DNA of 64,000 bases from Clostridia bacterium. Lineage in GTDB: Bacteria; Bacillota; Clostridia; Christensenellales; Borkfalkiaceae. Positions 50,364-59,214 of this stretch are shown here, piece by piece. The notes beneath the pieces are model-generated. The model was not told the DNA's origin and made no database searches. It was given only the letters and a program-made list of their open reading frames with translations. Position numbers and translations under genes: made by a program. The stretch is taken from contig JAFVUV010000003.1 of assembly GCA_017502525.1 (NCBI GenBank), positions 124,001 to 188,000 of the forward strand, given 5' to 3'. The first letter of the stretch is position 1, and each line of letters begins with the position of its first letter.

Positions 50364-51389
50364 TTATCTCCTATTAAATTGTTTTAAGAACTTAACGTTA
50401 TTTTCAAATAAAGTTCTTATATCTGAAATGCCGTATTTAATCATAGTAATTCTTTCAATACCAAGTCCAAACGCCAAGCCAGAATATACTTCTGAATCAA
50501 TTCCACTCATTTCAAGTACTTTTTTATTAACAACGCCTGCGCCTAAAATTTCAATCCAGCCCGTTCCTTTACAAAGACTGCAACCTTTACCATGACATTT
50601 GCAACACGTTACGTCAACTTCTACGCTAGGCTCGGTAAACGGAAAATACGATGGTCTAAAACGAGTTTTAGTGTCACCGTCAAACATGATTTTAACAAAT
50701 TCATCCAAAAGTCCTTTTAAGTCACAAAGAGATACACCTTTATCAACAACTAATCCTTCAATTTGATGGAACATTGGAGAGTGCGACGCGTCATCATCAG
50801 CTCTATATACCCTACCTGGACTTAAAATTTTAATAGGTGGTTGTTTCCTTTCCATAGTTCTAACTTGTCCGGGAGAAGTATGTGGGCGTAAAAGAACGTT
50901 ATCAGATATATAAAAAGTATCTTGCATATCACGAGCAGGGTGGTCTTTAGGAATATTTAGCGCTTGAAAGCAATAATAATCCGTATCAATTTCAGGTCCT
51001 TCAAACACTTCAAACCCCATGCCACAAAACGCATCAAGGATTTTATTCTTTACTATATTTAGCGGGTGCAAACTTCCGTTTTTGTTTACCTTACCCGCTA
51101 AACTAATATCAACAGCCTCACTGTCAAACTTTTCTTGCATTTCTTTATCTTTAAGTTGTTTTTCTTTTTCGTCAAACAACGTAGAAACTTCAACTTTTAA
51201 ATCATTTACCATTTTACCGAATTCAGCACGCTTGTCGGCAGGAACGTCTTTCATACCGCGTAGTAGCGCAGTAACTTCTCCGTTTTTACCAACGTATTTT
51301 GCTTTTAATTCGCCTAAAAACTTACTTGAACTAATACTTTCAAGCTCTCTTTTTGCACTCTCTTTAAGCGCATCAAATTTTTCTTGCAT
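50364..51389 (-). CDS. pheS: Phenylalanyl-tRNA synthetase alpha subunit
   Basis: 341 residues. An N-terminal coiled coil (about 1-85) binds tRNA. Class II motif 2 (SPMFHQIEGLVVDKGVSL, FRPSYFPFTEPSVEVDV) and motif 3 (GLAFGLGIERITMIKYGI) are present. A CCKCHGKGCSLCKGTGW stretch near 255-270 is a normal cysteine-containing insertion. A strong AGGAGGA ribosome-binding site precedes the ATG. Confidence 0.96.
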   Translation of the reverse strand: MQEKFDALKESAKRELESISSSKFLGELKAKYVGKNGEVTALLRGMKDVPADKRAEFGKMVNDLKVEVSTLFDEKEKQLKDKEMQEKFDSEAVDISLAGKVNKNGSLHPLNIVKNKILDAFCGMGFEVFEGPEIDTDYYCFQALNIPKDHPARDMQDTFYISDNVLLRPHTSPGQVRTMERKQPPIKILSPGRVYRADDDASHSPMFHQIEGLVVDKGVSLCDLKGLLDEFVKIMFDGDTKTRFRPSYFPFTEPSVEVDVTCCKCHGKGCSLCKGTGWIEILGAGVVNKKVLEMSGIDSEVYSGLAFGLGIERITMIKYGISDIRTLFENNVKFLKQFNRR

Positions 51390-51400
51390 AATATCCTCCT

Positions 51401-51631
51401 AAAAATATAAAGACACCCTAAATAGGGCGTCTTAAACGCGGTACCACCTAATTCACCTAAATCATTAAAAAGGCCTTATAATTTGATAACGGAAATCAAC
51501 CGACGTAGCCTACTGTTATTTCGGTACGCAACTCCAAAGTGAATAACAAGTTCTAGCAAGTAAAAAACCTTTCAGCCCACGAGTTTTTCTCTCTTAACTG
51601 CCATTAAACGAGTCTATCTTTTTCTACGCTT
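51401..51631 (-). promoter_or_regulatory. T-box leader controlling pheS-pheT
   Basis: The minus strand carries the T-box sequence AATTAGGTGGTACCGCG (51453-51437) that forms the antiterminator. A terminator hairpin follows (arms about 51410-51433) with a T-rich tail, ending just before the pheS ribosome-binding site. Upstream lies a stem I region with GGGCTGAAAGG, the conserved distal-loop type sequence. TTC at 51543-51541 is the likely phenylalanine specifier. Uncharged tRNA-Phe should bind and permit read-through. Confidence 0.93.
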
Positions 51632-51637
51632 TTACTC

Positions 51638-51666
51638 ATTATAATAATTTTTTTATCAATTGTCAA
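51638..51666 (-). promoter_or_regulatory. Promoter of the pheS T-box transcript
   Basis: On the minus strand a consensus TTGACA (51666-51661), a 17-base spacer and TATAAT (51643-51638). Confidence 0.88.
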
Positions 51667-51768
51667 GACTATTTCAATGCATTATAAATAATTGATATTA
51701 TATTAATATTTTTTTATAATATCACATTGTTTTCTTTTTAAAATATCATAAACTATAACCTACTTTTC

Positions 51769-51797
51769 TTGACCTAATGCTATTTTTGTGTTAACAT
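51769..51797 (+). promoter_or_regulatory. Promoter of the rhamnose isomerase gene
   Basis: TTGACC (51769-51774), a 17-base spacer and TAACAT (51792-51797), then TTTTAGGAGA as ribosome-binding site before the ATG at 51827. The gap 51667-51768 shows nothing else. Confidence 0.55.
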
Positions 51798-51826
51798 TAT
51801 ATTATCTAAGTTTTAGGAGAATTGTT

Positions 51827-53080
51827 ATGTACAGTAGATACGAATCCGCAAAAGAAATCTATTCTAAGCAAGGCATTGACACCGAAGCAGTTATTGAAAA
51901 ACTTAAAAACATTTCGGTTTCACTTCATTGCTGGCAAGGTGATGACGTTAAAGGTTTTGACCAGGACGGTCCTTTAACAGGTGGTATACAAACCACAGGA
52001 AATTATCCAGGAAAAGCAAGAACGCCAGAAGAACTAATGGCTGATATGGAAAAAGTTATGGCTCTTTGTCCTGGCGCTAAAAAAATTAACGTGCACGCTT
52101 GTTATGCAATCTTTGAAGAAGATGGTTTTGTTGATAGAGATGCTTTAGAACCGCGACACTTTAAAAAATGGGTTGAACTTGCTAAAAAGTTTGGTATTGG
52201 TCTTGATTTTAATCCCACTTTCTTCTCTCATTCAAAAGTTAAAAATGGTTTAACTCTATCAAGTCCCGATAAAGACACTAGAGATTTTTGGATTAAGCAC
52301 GGTCAAGCTTGTATTAGAATTTCTGAATATTTCGCTAAAGCAACAGGCTTCCCTTGTGTTATGAACATTTGGACTGGCGATGGATATAAAGATATTCCTG
52401 CAGATAGAATGGGTCCTAGATTACGCTACAAGGAAAGTATTGAAGCAATTCTATCAGTTCCATTTGATAAAAACCTTGTTAAGCCTTGTGTCGAAAGCAA
52501 AGTTTTCGGTATTGGCGTGGAAGCTTATACAGTTGGTAGTGCTGAATTTTCGCTATCCTTTGCGGCTATGCACGAAGGGTGCTTACCACTTATGGATAAC
52601 GGACATTATCACCCCACGGAAGTTGTTTCTGATAAAATCCCCGCATTGCTTACCTTCTTCCCCGAAATTGCGCTACATATTACACGTCCTATTCGTTGGG
52701 ATAGCGACCATACGGTATTGTTCGACGACGAAACCAAAGAAATGGCAAAAGAAATAGTGCGTTGTGATGCGCTTGATAGAGTTTATATGGCGCTTGACTA
52801 CTTTGATGCAAGCATCAATCGTATAGCATCTTGGGTAATAGGTTTTAGAAGTTGGCAAAAAGCACTACTTTCCGCAATGCTTACCCCTAACGCAAAATTC
52901 AAAACGTTACAAGATGAAAATAAACTTTCTGAACTTATCATTGCGCAAGAATCTGTAAAGGTTTTACCTTTTGGCGACGTTTGGAACGAATACTGCAATC
53001 GTTTAGGTGTCCCCACCGATTGCACTCTTTGGGATGAAATCGCTAAATACGAAAGCGAAGTTCTTTCAAAAAGAGTATAA
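51827..53080 (+). CDS. rhaA: L-rhamnose isomerase
   Basis: Converts L-rhamnose to L-rhamnulose. 417 residues from the ATG at 51827, which has AGGAGA 8 bases upstream; the longer frame from 51788 reads through the promoter. Signatures: SLHCWQGDDVKGFD near the N-terminus, LDFNPTFFSHSKV, CVMNIWTGDGYKD, VESKVFGIGVEAYTVGS and MDNGHYHPTE, carrying the metal-binding Glu, Asp and His residues. Full length. It stands alone: no kinase, aldolase, transporter or regulator for rhamnose is nearby. It may serve another sugar. Confidence 0.94.
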   Translation: MYSRYESAKEIYSKQGIDTEAVIEKLKNISVSLHCWQGDDVKGFDQDGPLTGGIQTTGNYPGKARTPEELMADMEKVMALCPGAKKINVHACYAIFEEDGFVDRDALEPRHFKKWVELAKKFGIGLDFNPTFFSHSKVKNGLTLSSPDKDTRDFWIKHGQACIRISEYFAKATGFPCVMNIWTGDGYKDIPADRMGPRLRYKESIEAILSVPFDKNLVKPCVESKVFGIGVEAYTVGSAEFSLSFAAMHEGCLPLMDNGHYHPTEVVSDKIPALLTFFPEIALHITRPIRWDSDHTVLFDDETKEMAKEIVRCDALDRVYMALDYFDASINRIASWVIGFRSWQKALLSAMLTPNAKFKTLQDENKLSELIIAQESVKVLPFGDVWNEYCNRLGVPTDCTLWDEIAKYESEVLSKRV

Positions 53081-53098
53081 AATTATTCAAAAATACTA

Positions 53099-53132
53099 AT
53101 AGCCGACGGCATTTGCCGTCGGCTATATTTTT
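53099..53132 (+). terminator. Terminator after rhaA
   Basis: Twelve-base perfect arms ATAGCCGACGGC and GCCGTCGGCTAT, then ATTTTT; may also serve the convergent operon. Confidence 0.9.
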
Positions 53133-53209
53133 ATAAAAAAACAAATTATATTAAACATAATTAATAATTGTTTCATTTGTATTTCACTTGTCAAATCACA
53201 TATTATTAA

Positions 53210-54616
53210 TTATCTAATTTTTTGTAACAAAACTAGAGTCTCGACGTGCTTGGTTTGCGCAAACATATCGAATGGACGTACTAATTCAATGCTATATCTT
53301 GGCTCGTAATTTTCAGATTTTTTAATTTCACCATTGATAACTTCTAAGCTACCTACCAAAAGTCCTACGTCGCGCGCTAAGGTTGACGGTTTACAAGAAA
53401 CGTAAACAACCTTATCCGCACCACTTTTAATAATCGCATCAATAACTTTTATATCGCAACCTTTTCTGGGCGGATCTAATACAACGCATATTTTTGAATT
53501 TTCTTTACGTTCTTTTTCTATTATACCCGGTAGTAAATCTTCACATTTCCCTAGATAATTAGTTATTTTATTTTGCAAGCCGTTTTGAATAGCAAGTGCG
53601 TTTGCACATTCTACCGCTTCAGCAACTATTTCTATGCCAAATGCCTTTTTTGCATTTTTAGAAATTAATGCCGTCATAAGACCTGCGCCACTATATGCAT
53701 CAATTACTACAGTTTGGTTGTCAGCATCAACAATATCCCTAACCGTGCTATAAAGTTTAGAGCAAACGGAATTATTTACTTGCATAAAACTTTGAACGCC
53801 ACTTTTATATTTTACACCAAGCATATCGCCTAAAAATTCCTTAGGTCCGCACACGTGAATAAATTTAGTTCCGTAAATAACGTTTGTCGCCTTATCGTTA
53901 ACGTTAAGATAAAAACTAAATTTATATTTTACGTGCTCTTTTAGTATTTCTATTAATCTTTTTAAGCCACGCAAATTTTCACTTAAAACTACGGCTGTTA
54001 TAATAAGATTTCCTTTTATTTCTTTAACCGTAATTTCACGAAGTTCTCCACTATTAGTTTGTTCGTTATAACCACGAATATCTAATTCTTCAACAAATTG
54101 CTTAAATGCTTTTATAATACTTTCAGTCCAAAGCGCGTTTATTAAACAATCATCTATAGGCACTACCCTATGTGAATTTTCCGCATAAAAACCAATAAGC
54201 GTACCTTTGGGGCTATCAACTACGGGTAATTGCAATTTATTTCTATATCTAAAACAGTTATCACCTTTAACCGTAGGCTTAACTTCAACGTTTAATGCTG
54301 CAATTTTTTTAAAACACGTGGTAATTGTATCTTCTTTTATTTTTAGCTGATTTATATATTTAACGTGTTGTAGTTGGCATCCACCACACTTTCCAAATAC
54401 GGGGCAATCTGGTCTAATACGCATTTCTGCAGGCGTTAATACTTCTAAAACTTTGCCGTAAGCACATTTAGAAGTTACCTTTAAAACTTTGAATCTAATT
54501 TTTTCGCCAACCAAAGCAAAAGGCACGAATATTATCGTACCATCTTGTTTGATAACGCCCTCTCCATTTGCGCCAAGTCCCACAACTAGGCCAACTCTTT
54601 CCTCATTTTTAACCAT
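53210..54616 (-). CDS. 23S rRNA (uracil-C5)-methyltransferase, RlmD/RlmCD family
   Basis: 468 residues. An N-terminal TRAM domain (about 1-60) precedes the iron-sulfur cysteines CPVFGKCGGCQLQH. The SAM-binding part has VIDAYSGAGLMTALI, and the catalytic core has VLDPPRKGCD and VVYVSCKPSTLARD, whose Cys attacks uracil C6. In Gram-positives one enzyme of this family (RlmCD) modifies U747 and U1939; which sites apply here cannot be read off. Last gene of its transcription unit. Confidence 0.93.
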   Translation of the reverse strand: MVKNEERVGLVVGLGANGEGVIKQDGTIIFVPFALVGEKIRFKVLKVTSKCAYGKVLEVLTPAEMRIRPDCPVFGKCGGCQLQHVKYINQLKIKEDTITTCFKKIAALNVEVKPTVKGDNCFRYRNKLQLPVVDSPKGTLIGFYAENSHRVVPIDDCLINALWTESIIKAFKQFVEELDIRGYNEQTNSGELREITVKEIKGNLIITAVVLSENLRGLKRLIEILKEHVKYKFSFYLNVNDKATNVIYGTKFIHVCGPKEFLGDMLGVKYKSGVQSFMQVNNSVCSKLYSTVRDIVDADNQTVVIDAYSGAGLMTALISKNAKKAFGIEIVAEAVECANALAIQNGLQNKITNYLGKCEDLLPGIIEKERKENSKICVVLDPPRKGCDIKVIDAIIKSGADKVVYVSCKPSTLARDVGLLVGSLEVINGEIKKSENYEPRYSIELVRPFDMFAQTKHVETLVLLQKIR

Positions 54617-54628
54617 CTCTTTAGTAAC

Positions 54629-55162
54629 CTATTTTAATATTTTACTTAAATAATAATCAGCAACTTTTCGCACAACCACGATAAATCTATCATAAACCAC
54701 GTAAAACACTATGGCAATTCCGCCCACTAAATATATTACGTAATTTTGTAAATTAAACGGGATTCCGTCCAGAACACCCTGCATTATGTTAATATAATAA
54801 AAATACAATCCATACGCTACAGCGACAAACCATAGCAGACCGATTATAAATCCAACGATTTTGTTAAAATTTTTATCCATCAACTTATATTTTATCAAAG
54901 GATAAATTCCAAAGAACGTAAAATAAGCGGGAAACACTAATGATAACAAATTAAAACCACTAAATAAAAAGCCTATAACACCGCCAATGAGATACGCAAG
55001 GGCGCTTGCCTTAAACGATTTATAATAAAGTGGCAATATCGTAAAAATTGAACCTATAACAACGGCAAAAACATCCGTCGCTTCAATATATGCACCTAGA
55101 GTCAAGAATATTGAAGTTAGCGAAGCAGATATAGCCGAGATTGCAATTAATTTACTTCTCAT
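54629..55162 (-). CDS. Polytopic membrane protein of unknown function
   Basis: 177 residues with five or six hydrophobic helices and few charged residues except near the loop KLMDKNFNK (about residues 91-99) and the C-terminus. Small-residue-rich helices (ISAISASLTSIFLTLGAY, then YLIGGVIGFLFSGF) resemble ECF S-component-like membrane proteins, but no substrate motif is seen. It shares one base with the J-like gene before it, so the two are translationally coupled. Function unknown; it may be the membrane partner of the two upstream proteins. Confidence 0.7.
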   Translation of the reverse strand: MRSKLIAISAISASLTSIFLTLGAYIEATDVFAVVIGSIFTILPLYYKSFKASALAYLIGGVIGFLFSGFNLLSLVFPAYFTFFGIYPLIKYKLMDKNFNKIVGFIIGLLWFVAVAYGLYFYYINIMQGVLDGIPFNLQNYVIYLVGGIAIVFYVVYDRFIVVVRKVADYYLSKILK

Positions 55163-55764
55163 TACCTACAACACATAGTGCAAAGCAAATCCATACAACA
55201 CCAAGTTGCGCAGAACGATAAACACCCGTTGGTGTCACCACCCATTTGCCTATTATCTACTGACTCAGCATTATTATACATATTGCCAGATTTGAATTGC
55301 CTTTCGTTAAACTCCATCTTTTGTTTTAACTTTGTTAATTCGTCAGCATACTTCGCGTTATGCGGTTCCATAGTTAAAGCAATTTCAAGTTGTTTTTTGC
55401 TTTCGTTAATCCAATTTTTTTTGTAAAAAACAACTGATTGCAAATAATGCCACTCCGCATTTCTATCAGTAATATCATCTAAGAGTTGTTGTGCTTTAGT
55501 GATATCGCCATTTTTGATATAATTTGTTACGTCTGAAAAGTCAATTTCAACACGTCCGTTTTCAGTATTAGAAATTTTTCTAGCTTCGGTTATTTCGTGA
55601 TATGCAGCTTCAAGCTTGGTTAAGTTTTTAGCCGCTTGGTTTCCAACTTCCCCCTCACAAAATCTTTCGTTAGAATATTTTGCTTTCAATTCTTTATACG
55701 CATTTTCAATTTCTTCATCAGTTGCGTTTTCAGTTAAATTTAATATTTTATAGTATTCTTGCAT
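55162..55764 (-). CDS. J-domain-like protein with TPR-like middle and cysteine-rich tail
   Basis: 200 residues. The first 60 look like a DnaJ domain (YYKILNLTENATDEEIENAYKEL, read in parts, and LEAAYHEITEARK), but the HPD tripeptide needed to stimulate DnaK is absent; KYSNERF stands there. Residues 80-145 form paired helices of TPR type (KKQLEIALTMEPHNAKYADEL). The last 20 residues contain seven cysteines (CLSFCATWCCMDLLCTMCC), suggesting metal binding or lipid attachment. It overlaps the DUF5685-type gene by 25 bases and the membrane-protein gene by 1, indicating joint synthesis. Its role is unknown. Confidence 0.75.
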   Translation of the reverse strand: MQEYYKILNLTENATDEEIENAYKELKAKYSNERFCEGEVGNQAAKNLTKLEAAYHEITEARKISNTENGRVEIDFSDVTNYIKNGDITKAQQLLDDITDRNAEWHYLQSVVFYKKNWINESKKQLEIALTMEPHNAKYADELTKLKQKMEFNERQFKSGNMYNNAESVDNRQMGGDTNGCLSFCATWCCMDLLCTMCCR

Positions 55765-56609
55765 TTCTTATTCTCCATTATTCGCTTAGTTTCCATTTTA
55801 AGCCCAAAAATAAAAACGTTATCAGTTAAATCGTGATTAAATTTATATTTAAGTTCTTTTGATAATCTTTCAATATCATTCAAAAGTGTTCCGAATATAA
55901 AAATCAGTTCACTTTGCTTTAATTGTATTAAAGTTTTTTTATCAGCAACGTCATTATAAGCGTTAACAAATACGTTAAAATTATTCCCTTTTATATCTTT
56001 ATCAAAATCGTCGAGCGCATCAATTAAGTATATCCATTTGCCTAAATTATATGCTAGTTCACCAACTTGTTCGGTAAATTTCTCTTCGCCAATAAGCTCG
56101 CGAACTACTTCTTTCATCATATTTCCAAACGGGTCTGCAGACATGTCAACACTGTTGCACCCCATTTTTTCATACTTTAAAAGTTCATCATATCTATTTT
56201 TTACAATTGAATCCAAATTGGGCTCGTGTTTTTTTGCTTTTTTATAACAGGATTTAAAAAACGCCCTTTTTGCACGACCTTTATTATTATCAACGACGTC
56301 GTCGTTTAATTTATGATAAGCAAGGATAACGTTAAGGGCCGCAATTCTATCAGTAAGCGAATCTGGTATAGCAACAGGTCTTTTTCTAATATGATGAATT
56401 ATACAGCGTTGGCGGGTTATTTTCACGTCTAAATCGCAAAGATTATGTAACAATACTGACAAAAAAGTCAAATCGTAATTTAAAACCAGTCTACCTTTAT
56501 TTCCGCAACACTTACCAATGCCCTTACAAAGCCCACAATACATAGCCTTATAAAGCACGGTATCTTTTACGTACATATTAGGAATATCCGTTTTAACGTA
56601 TCCAAACAT
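55740..56609 (-). CDS. DUF5685-type protein
   Basis: 289 residues, mostly helical. The N-terminus FGYVKTDIPNMYVKDTVLYKAMYCGLCKGIGK, read in parts, followed by NYDLTFLSVLLHNL, is characteristic of DUF5685 as I know it. Cysteines at 25, 28, 34 and 35 could bind a metal. Two aspartate-rich patches, DDVVD (103-107) and DALDDFDKD (197-205), lie in predicted helices, as in all-helical prenyl-transferring enzymes. No function is established. The gene overlaps the J-like gene and lies one base after trpS. Confidence 0.75.
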   Translation of the reverse strand: MFGYVKTDIPNMYVKDTVLYKAMYCGLCKGIGKCCGNKGRLVLNYDLTFLSVLLHNLCDLDVKITRQRCIIHHIRKRPVAIPDSLTDRIAALNVILAYHKLNDDVVDNNKGRAKRAFFKSCYKKAKKHEPNLDSIVKNRYDELLKYEKMGCNSVDMSADPFGNMMKEVVRELIGEEKFTEQVGELAYNLGKWIYLIDALDDFDKDIKGNNFNVFVNAYNDVADKKTLIQLKQSELIFIFGTLLNDIERLSKELKYKFNHDLTDNVFIFGLKMETKRIMENKKCKNTIKY

Positions 56610-56610
56610 A

Positions 56611-57615
56611 CTATCCTCTTTTTCTTAAAACTAACCCAACTTTTTTATAAACTTTATTTAGCGTGCGGTATGCTAATTTTTCCGCTCTTTCAGCTCCGTT
56701 TTTAAGAACTTCATCTAAATATGCTTTATCGCCTAGCAATCTATTTTTTTCTAATCTAATCGGCTCAATTTTTTCAGTAACAACTTCGCCAACAGCTAGC
56801 TTAAATTCGCCGTAACCTTTACCCGCAAATTCTTTTTCCGCTTGTTCAAAAGTTTTATCGGTAAACGCACAATAGATTGATAATAAGTTACTTATGCCTG
56901 GTTTTTCAGGGGAATAAACGATTTTGTCATCGCTGTCAGTAACTGCACGCTTAAACTTTCTTAATACCGTTGCGGGGTCATCGTCCATAGATATAAACGC
57001 ATTTAAATTAGCATCTGATTTGCTCATTTTTCGTTCTGGTTCAGCAAGACTCATTACCCTTGCTGCCGATTTACCAATATAGCCTTCAGGAATTTTGAAC
57101 GTTTCGCCAAAACGGTTATTAAAACGAATAGCCAAATCCCTTGCTAATTCTAAGTGTTGTTTCTGGTCTGCACCGATTGGCACGAGTTCGGTTTGATACA
57201 ATAAGATATCAGCAGCCATTAATACGGGATAATCCATTAATCCCATATTAATATTGTCTTCGTGTTTTTTACTTTTATCCTTAAACTGAGTCATGCGAGA
57301 AAGTTCGCCAGGATAGCAAATCGTATTAAGCACCCATGCAAGTTCTGTATGGGCTGAAACGTGTGATTGCGCAAATAAAATAGATTTTTCCGGGTCTATA
57401 CCGCAAGCCAAATATAACGCTGCTAGTTCGTAAGTATTTTTTCTTAAAACTGCAGGGTCTTGTTTTACGGTAAGCGTATGCAAATCGGCAAGCGCAAATA
57501 CTCCGTTATAATCGTCTTGAAGTTTCTTAAAATTACGAAGTGCACCCAAATAATTACCTATAGTTAATATTCCGCTTGGTTGAATTGCACTAAATAATAT
57601 CTTCTTATCTTCCAT
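56611..57615 (-). CDS. trpS: Tryptophanyl-tRNA synthetase
   Basis: 334 residues, class I. The HIGH-equivalent is in QPSGILTIGNYLGALR (Thr-Ile-Gly-Asn), and the KMSKS loop is EPERKMSKSDANL. GADQKQHLELARD lies between them. No T-box or leader peptide is visible before it, only 32 bases separating it from thrC. The window also carries tRNA-Trp. Confidence 0.95.
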   Translation of the reverse strand: MEDKKILFSAIQPSGILTIGNYLGALRNFKKLQDDYNGVFALADLHTLTVKQDPAVLRKNTYELAALYLACGIDPEKSILFAQSHVSAHTELAWVLNTICYPGELSRMTQFKDKSKKHEDNINMGLMDYPVLMAADILLYQTELVPIGADQKQHLELARDLAIRFNNRFGETFKIPEGYIGKSAARVMSLAEPERKMSKSDANLNAFISMDDDPATVLRKFKRAVTDSDDKIVYSPEKPGISNLLSIYCAFTDKTFEQAEKEFAGKGYGEFKLAVGEVVTEKIEPIRLEKNRLLGDKAYLDEVLKNGAERAEKLAYRTLNKVYKKVGLVLRKRG

Positions 57616-57647
57616 TATATATCACCTTTCTTTAAGTATTATTGAAT

Positions 57648-59132
57648 TTATTTAGCAATAAAATCTAAAACAGCGTTAAAGGTCTCGCCCTTTTCAATCA
57701 CTCTAGTAAATCTTCTTTCCTTACTCTTCAAACTTAAAATTTGTTCAGGAACTGGAAGTGCCGTTTCTAAAGCAAGTTTATCCGAAGCAACGAAAGCGTC
57801 GTTTGGCGCTTTGCCTTTTAGCGAGAATAAAACGTCGTGCGCGAATTTATAAGGACTTGCAGTTGAAAGTACGACCGTCGGTTTGTTGTTGCCACTATAA
57901 TCAACAAAACAATTGCGAACGTCTACCGCAACGGCAGTGTGTGGGTCTAAAACGTAACCAAACTCTTCAAAAAATTCTTGAATAGTTTGCTTGCAAGTCA
58001 TTTCATCCGCATAATTAGCAAAAAATTCCGCATTAAGCACTGATTTTTCTTTTTCTGATATAGAATATTTGCCGCATTTTTTAAGTTCAAGCATGCGCAC
58101 TTCGGTTAAAGAAGCATCTCTACCGCTTAATTCAAAAATTAATCTCTCTAAATTACTTGAAATTAAAATATCCATAGACGGAGAAATGGTTTTGAAAAAT
58201 TCTCTATTAGCATCGTACGTTCCACTTGCAAAAAACTCGCTTAATACGTTGTTTGAGTTTGATGCGCAAACTAACTTATCAATAGGAAGTCCCATTTGTT
58301 TTGCGTAGTATCCTGCAAGAATATTACCAAAGTTTCCGGTAGGAACTACAAAATTAACTTTATCACCCATACTGATTTCTTGAGAATTAACTAAATCACA
58401 GTAAGCTGAAAAGTAATAACAAATTTGTGGAACAAGTCTGCCGAAGTTCATTGAGTTCGCACTAGATAAAATAACGTTCTTTTCTTTAAGACTGTCATTA
58501 AATTCTTTGCTGGAAAAAATATTTTTAACAGCAGTTTGACAATCATCAAAATTGCCGTTAACTGCAACAACGTTAACGTTGTTTCCTTCCTGAGTACACA
58601 TCTGGGTTTTTTGCATATCACTTACGCCTTCACTTGGAAAGAAAACCATTATCTTAATCCCATCAGCATCCTTAAAACCTTCAAGTGCAGCTTTACCCGT
58701 ATCGCCACTAGTTGCAACTAAGATTAGAACTTCTTCTTTAATACCACTAATATCGCAACCCTTTCTTAATAAATACGGCAACAACGTCAACGCTACGTCC
58801 TTAAATGCAAGCGTAGGGCCGTGAAATAACTCCATAATAAAAAGGTTTTCATCAATTTTAACAATCGGCGCAGCATCCGAGTCTTCAAACTTGGAATAAG
58901 CGTTTTTGCACGCGCTAAGCAATTCTTGTTCGTCATACTCTTCCAAATACTTTTTTAAAACTAAACATGCTCTTTCAGCATAATCCATATTAAGCATAGT
59001 TTCAAATTCTTCTTTTGAAACTTGTGGAAAAATTTCCGGCACAAAAAGACCACCGTCTTCAGCCAAACCTTTAGCAATAGCCATTGCAGAACAGGAAACT
59101 TCAGATTTACCTCTAGTGCTAATAAATTTCAT
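57648..59132 (-). CDS. thrC: Threonine synthase
   Basis: A PLP enzyme making L-threonine from O-phosphohomoserine. 494 residues from the ATG at 59132, which has GAGG 6 bases upstream; a longer frame to 59174 runs into the upstream terminator. N-terminus MKFISTRGKSEVS is typical. The PLP lysine is in HGPTLAFKDVALTLLP. ATSGDTGKAALEGF binds phosphate, and NFGRLVPQICYYF and VPTGNFGNILAGYYAK follow. This is the longer (class I) form. Confidence 0.95.
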   Translation of the reverse strand: MKFISTRGKSEVSCSAMAIAKGLAEDGGLFVPEIFPQVSKEEFETMLNMDYAERACLVLKKYLEEYDEQELLSACKNAYSKFEDSDAAPIVKIDENLFIMELFHGPTLAFKDVALTLLPYLLRKGCDISGIKEEVLILVATSGDTGKAALEGFKDADGIKIMVFFPSEGVSDMQKTQMCTQEGNNVNVVAVNGNFDDCQTAVKNIFSSKEFNDSLKEKNVILSSANSMNFGRLVPQICYYFSAYCDLVNSQEISMGDKVNFVVPTGNFGNILAGYYAKQMGLPIDKLVCASNSNNVLSEFFASGTYDANREFFKTISPSMDILISSNLERLIFELSGRDASLTEVRMLELKKCGKYSISEKEKSVLNAEFFANYADEMTCKQTIQEFFEEFGYVLDPHTAVAVDVRNCFVDYSGNNKPTVVLSTASPYKFAHDVLFSLKGKAPNDAFVASDKLALETALPVPEQILSLKSKERRFTRVIEKGETFNAVLDFIAK

Positions 59133-59151
59133 AACAACCTCGTAACAATAC

Positions 59152-59181
59152 AAAAAGTCGGATGTTTTCAACATCCGACTT
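59152..59181 (-). terminator. Terminator after the P-loop protein gene
   Basis: Arms AAGTCGGATGTT and AACATCCGACTT with a T run on the minus strand. It lies only 22 bases before the thrC start. Confidence 0.85.
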
Positions 59182-59214
59182 ATATTTTACTACATTTTAA
59201 GTATAAAAATCAAC

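Noticed and set aside
59133-59151. Separate promoter for thrC
   Set aside because: Only about 20 bases lie between the upstream terminator and the start codon; a TATTGT could be a -10 box, but its -35 would fall inside the hairpin.
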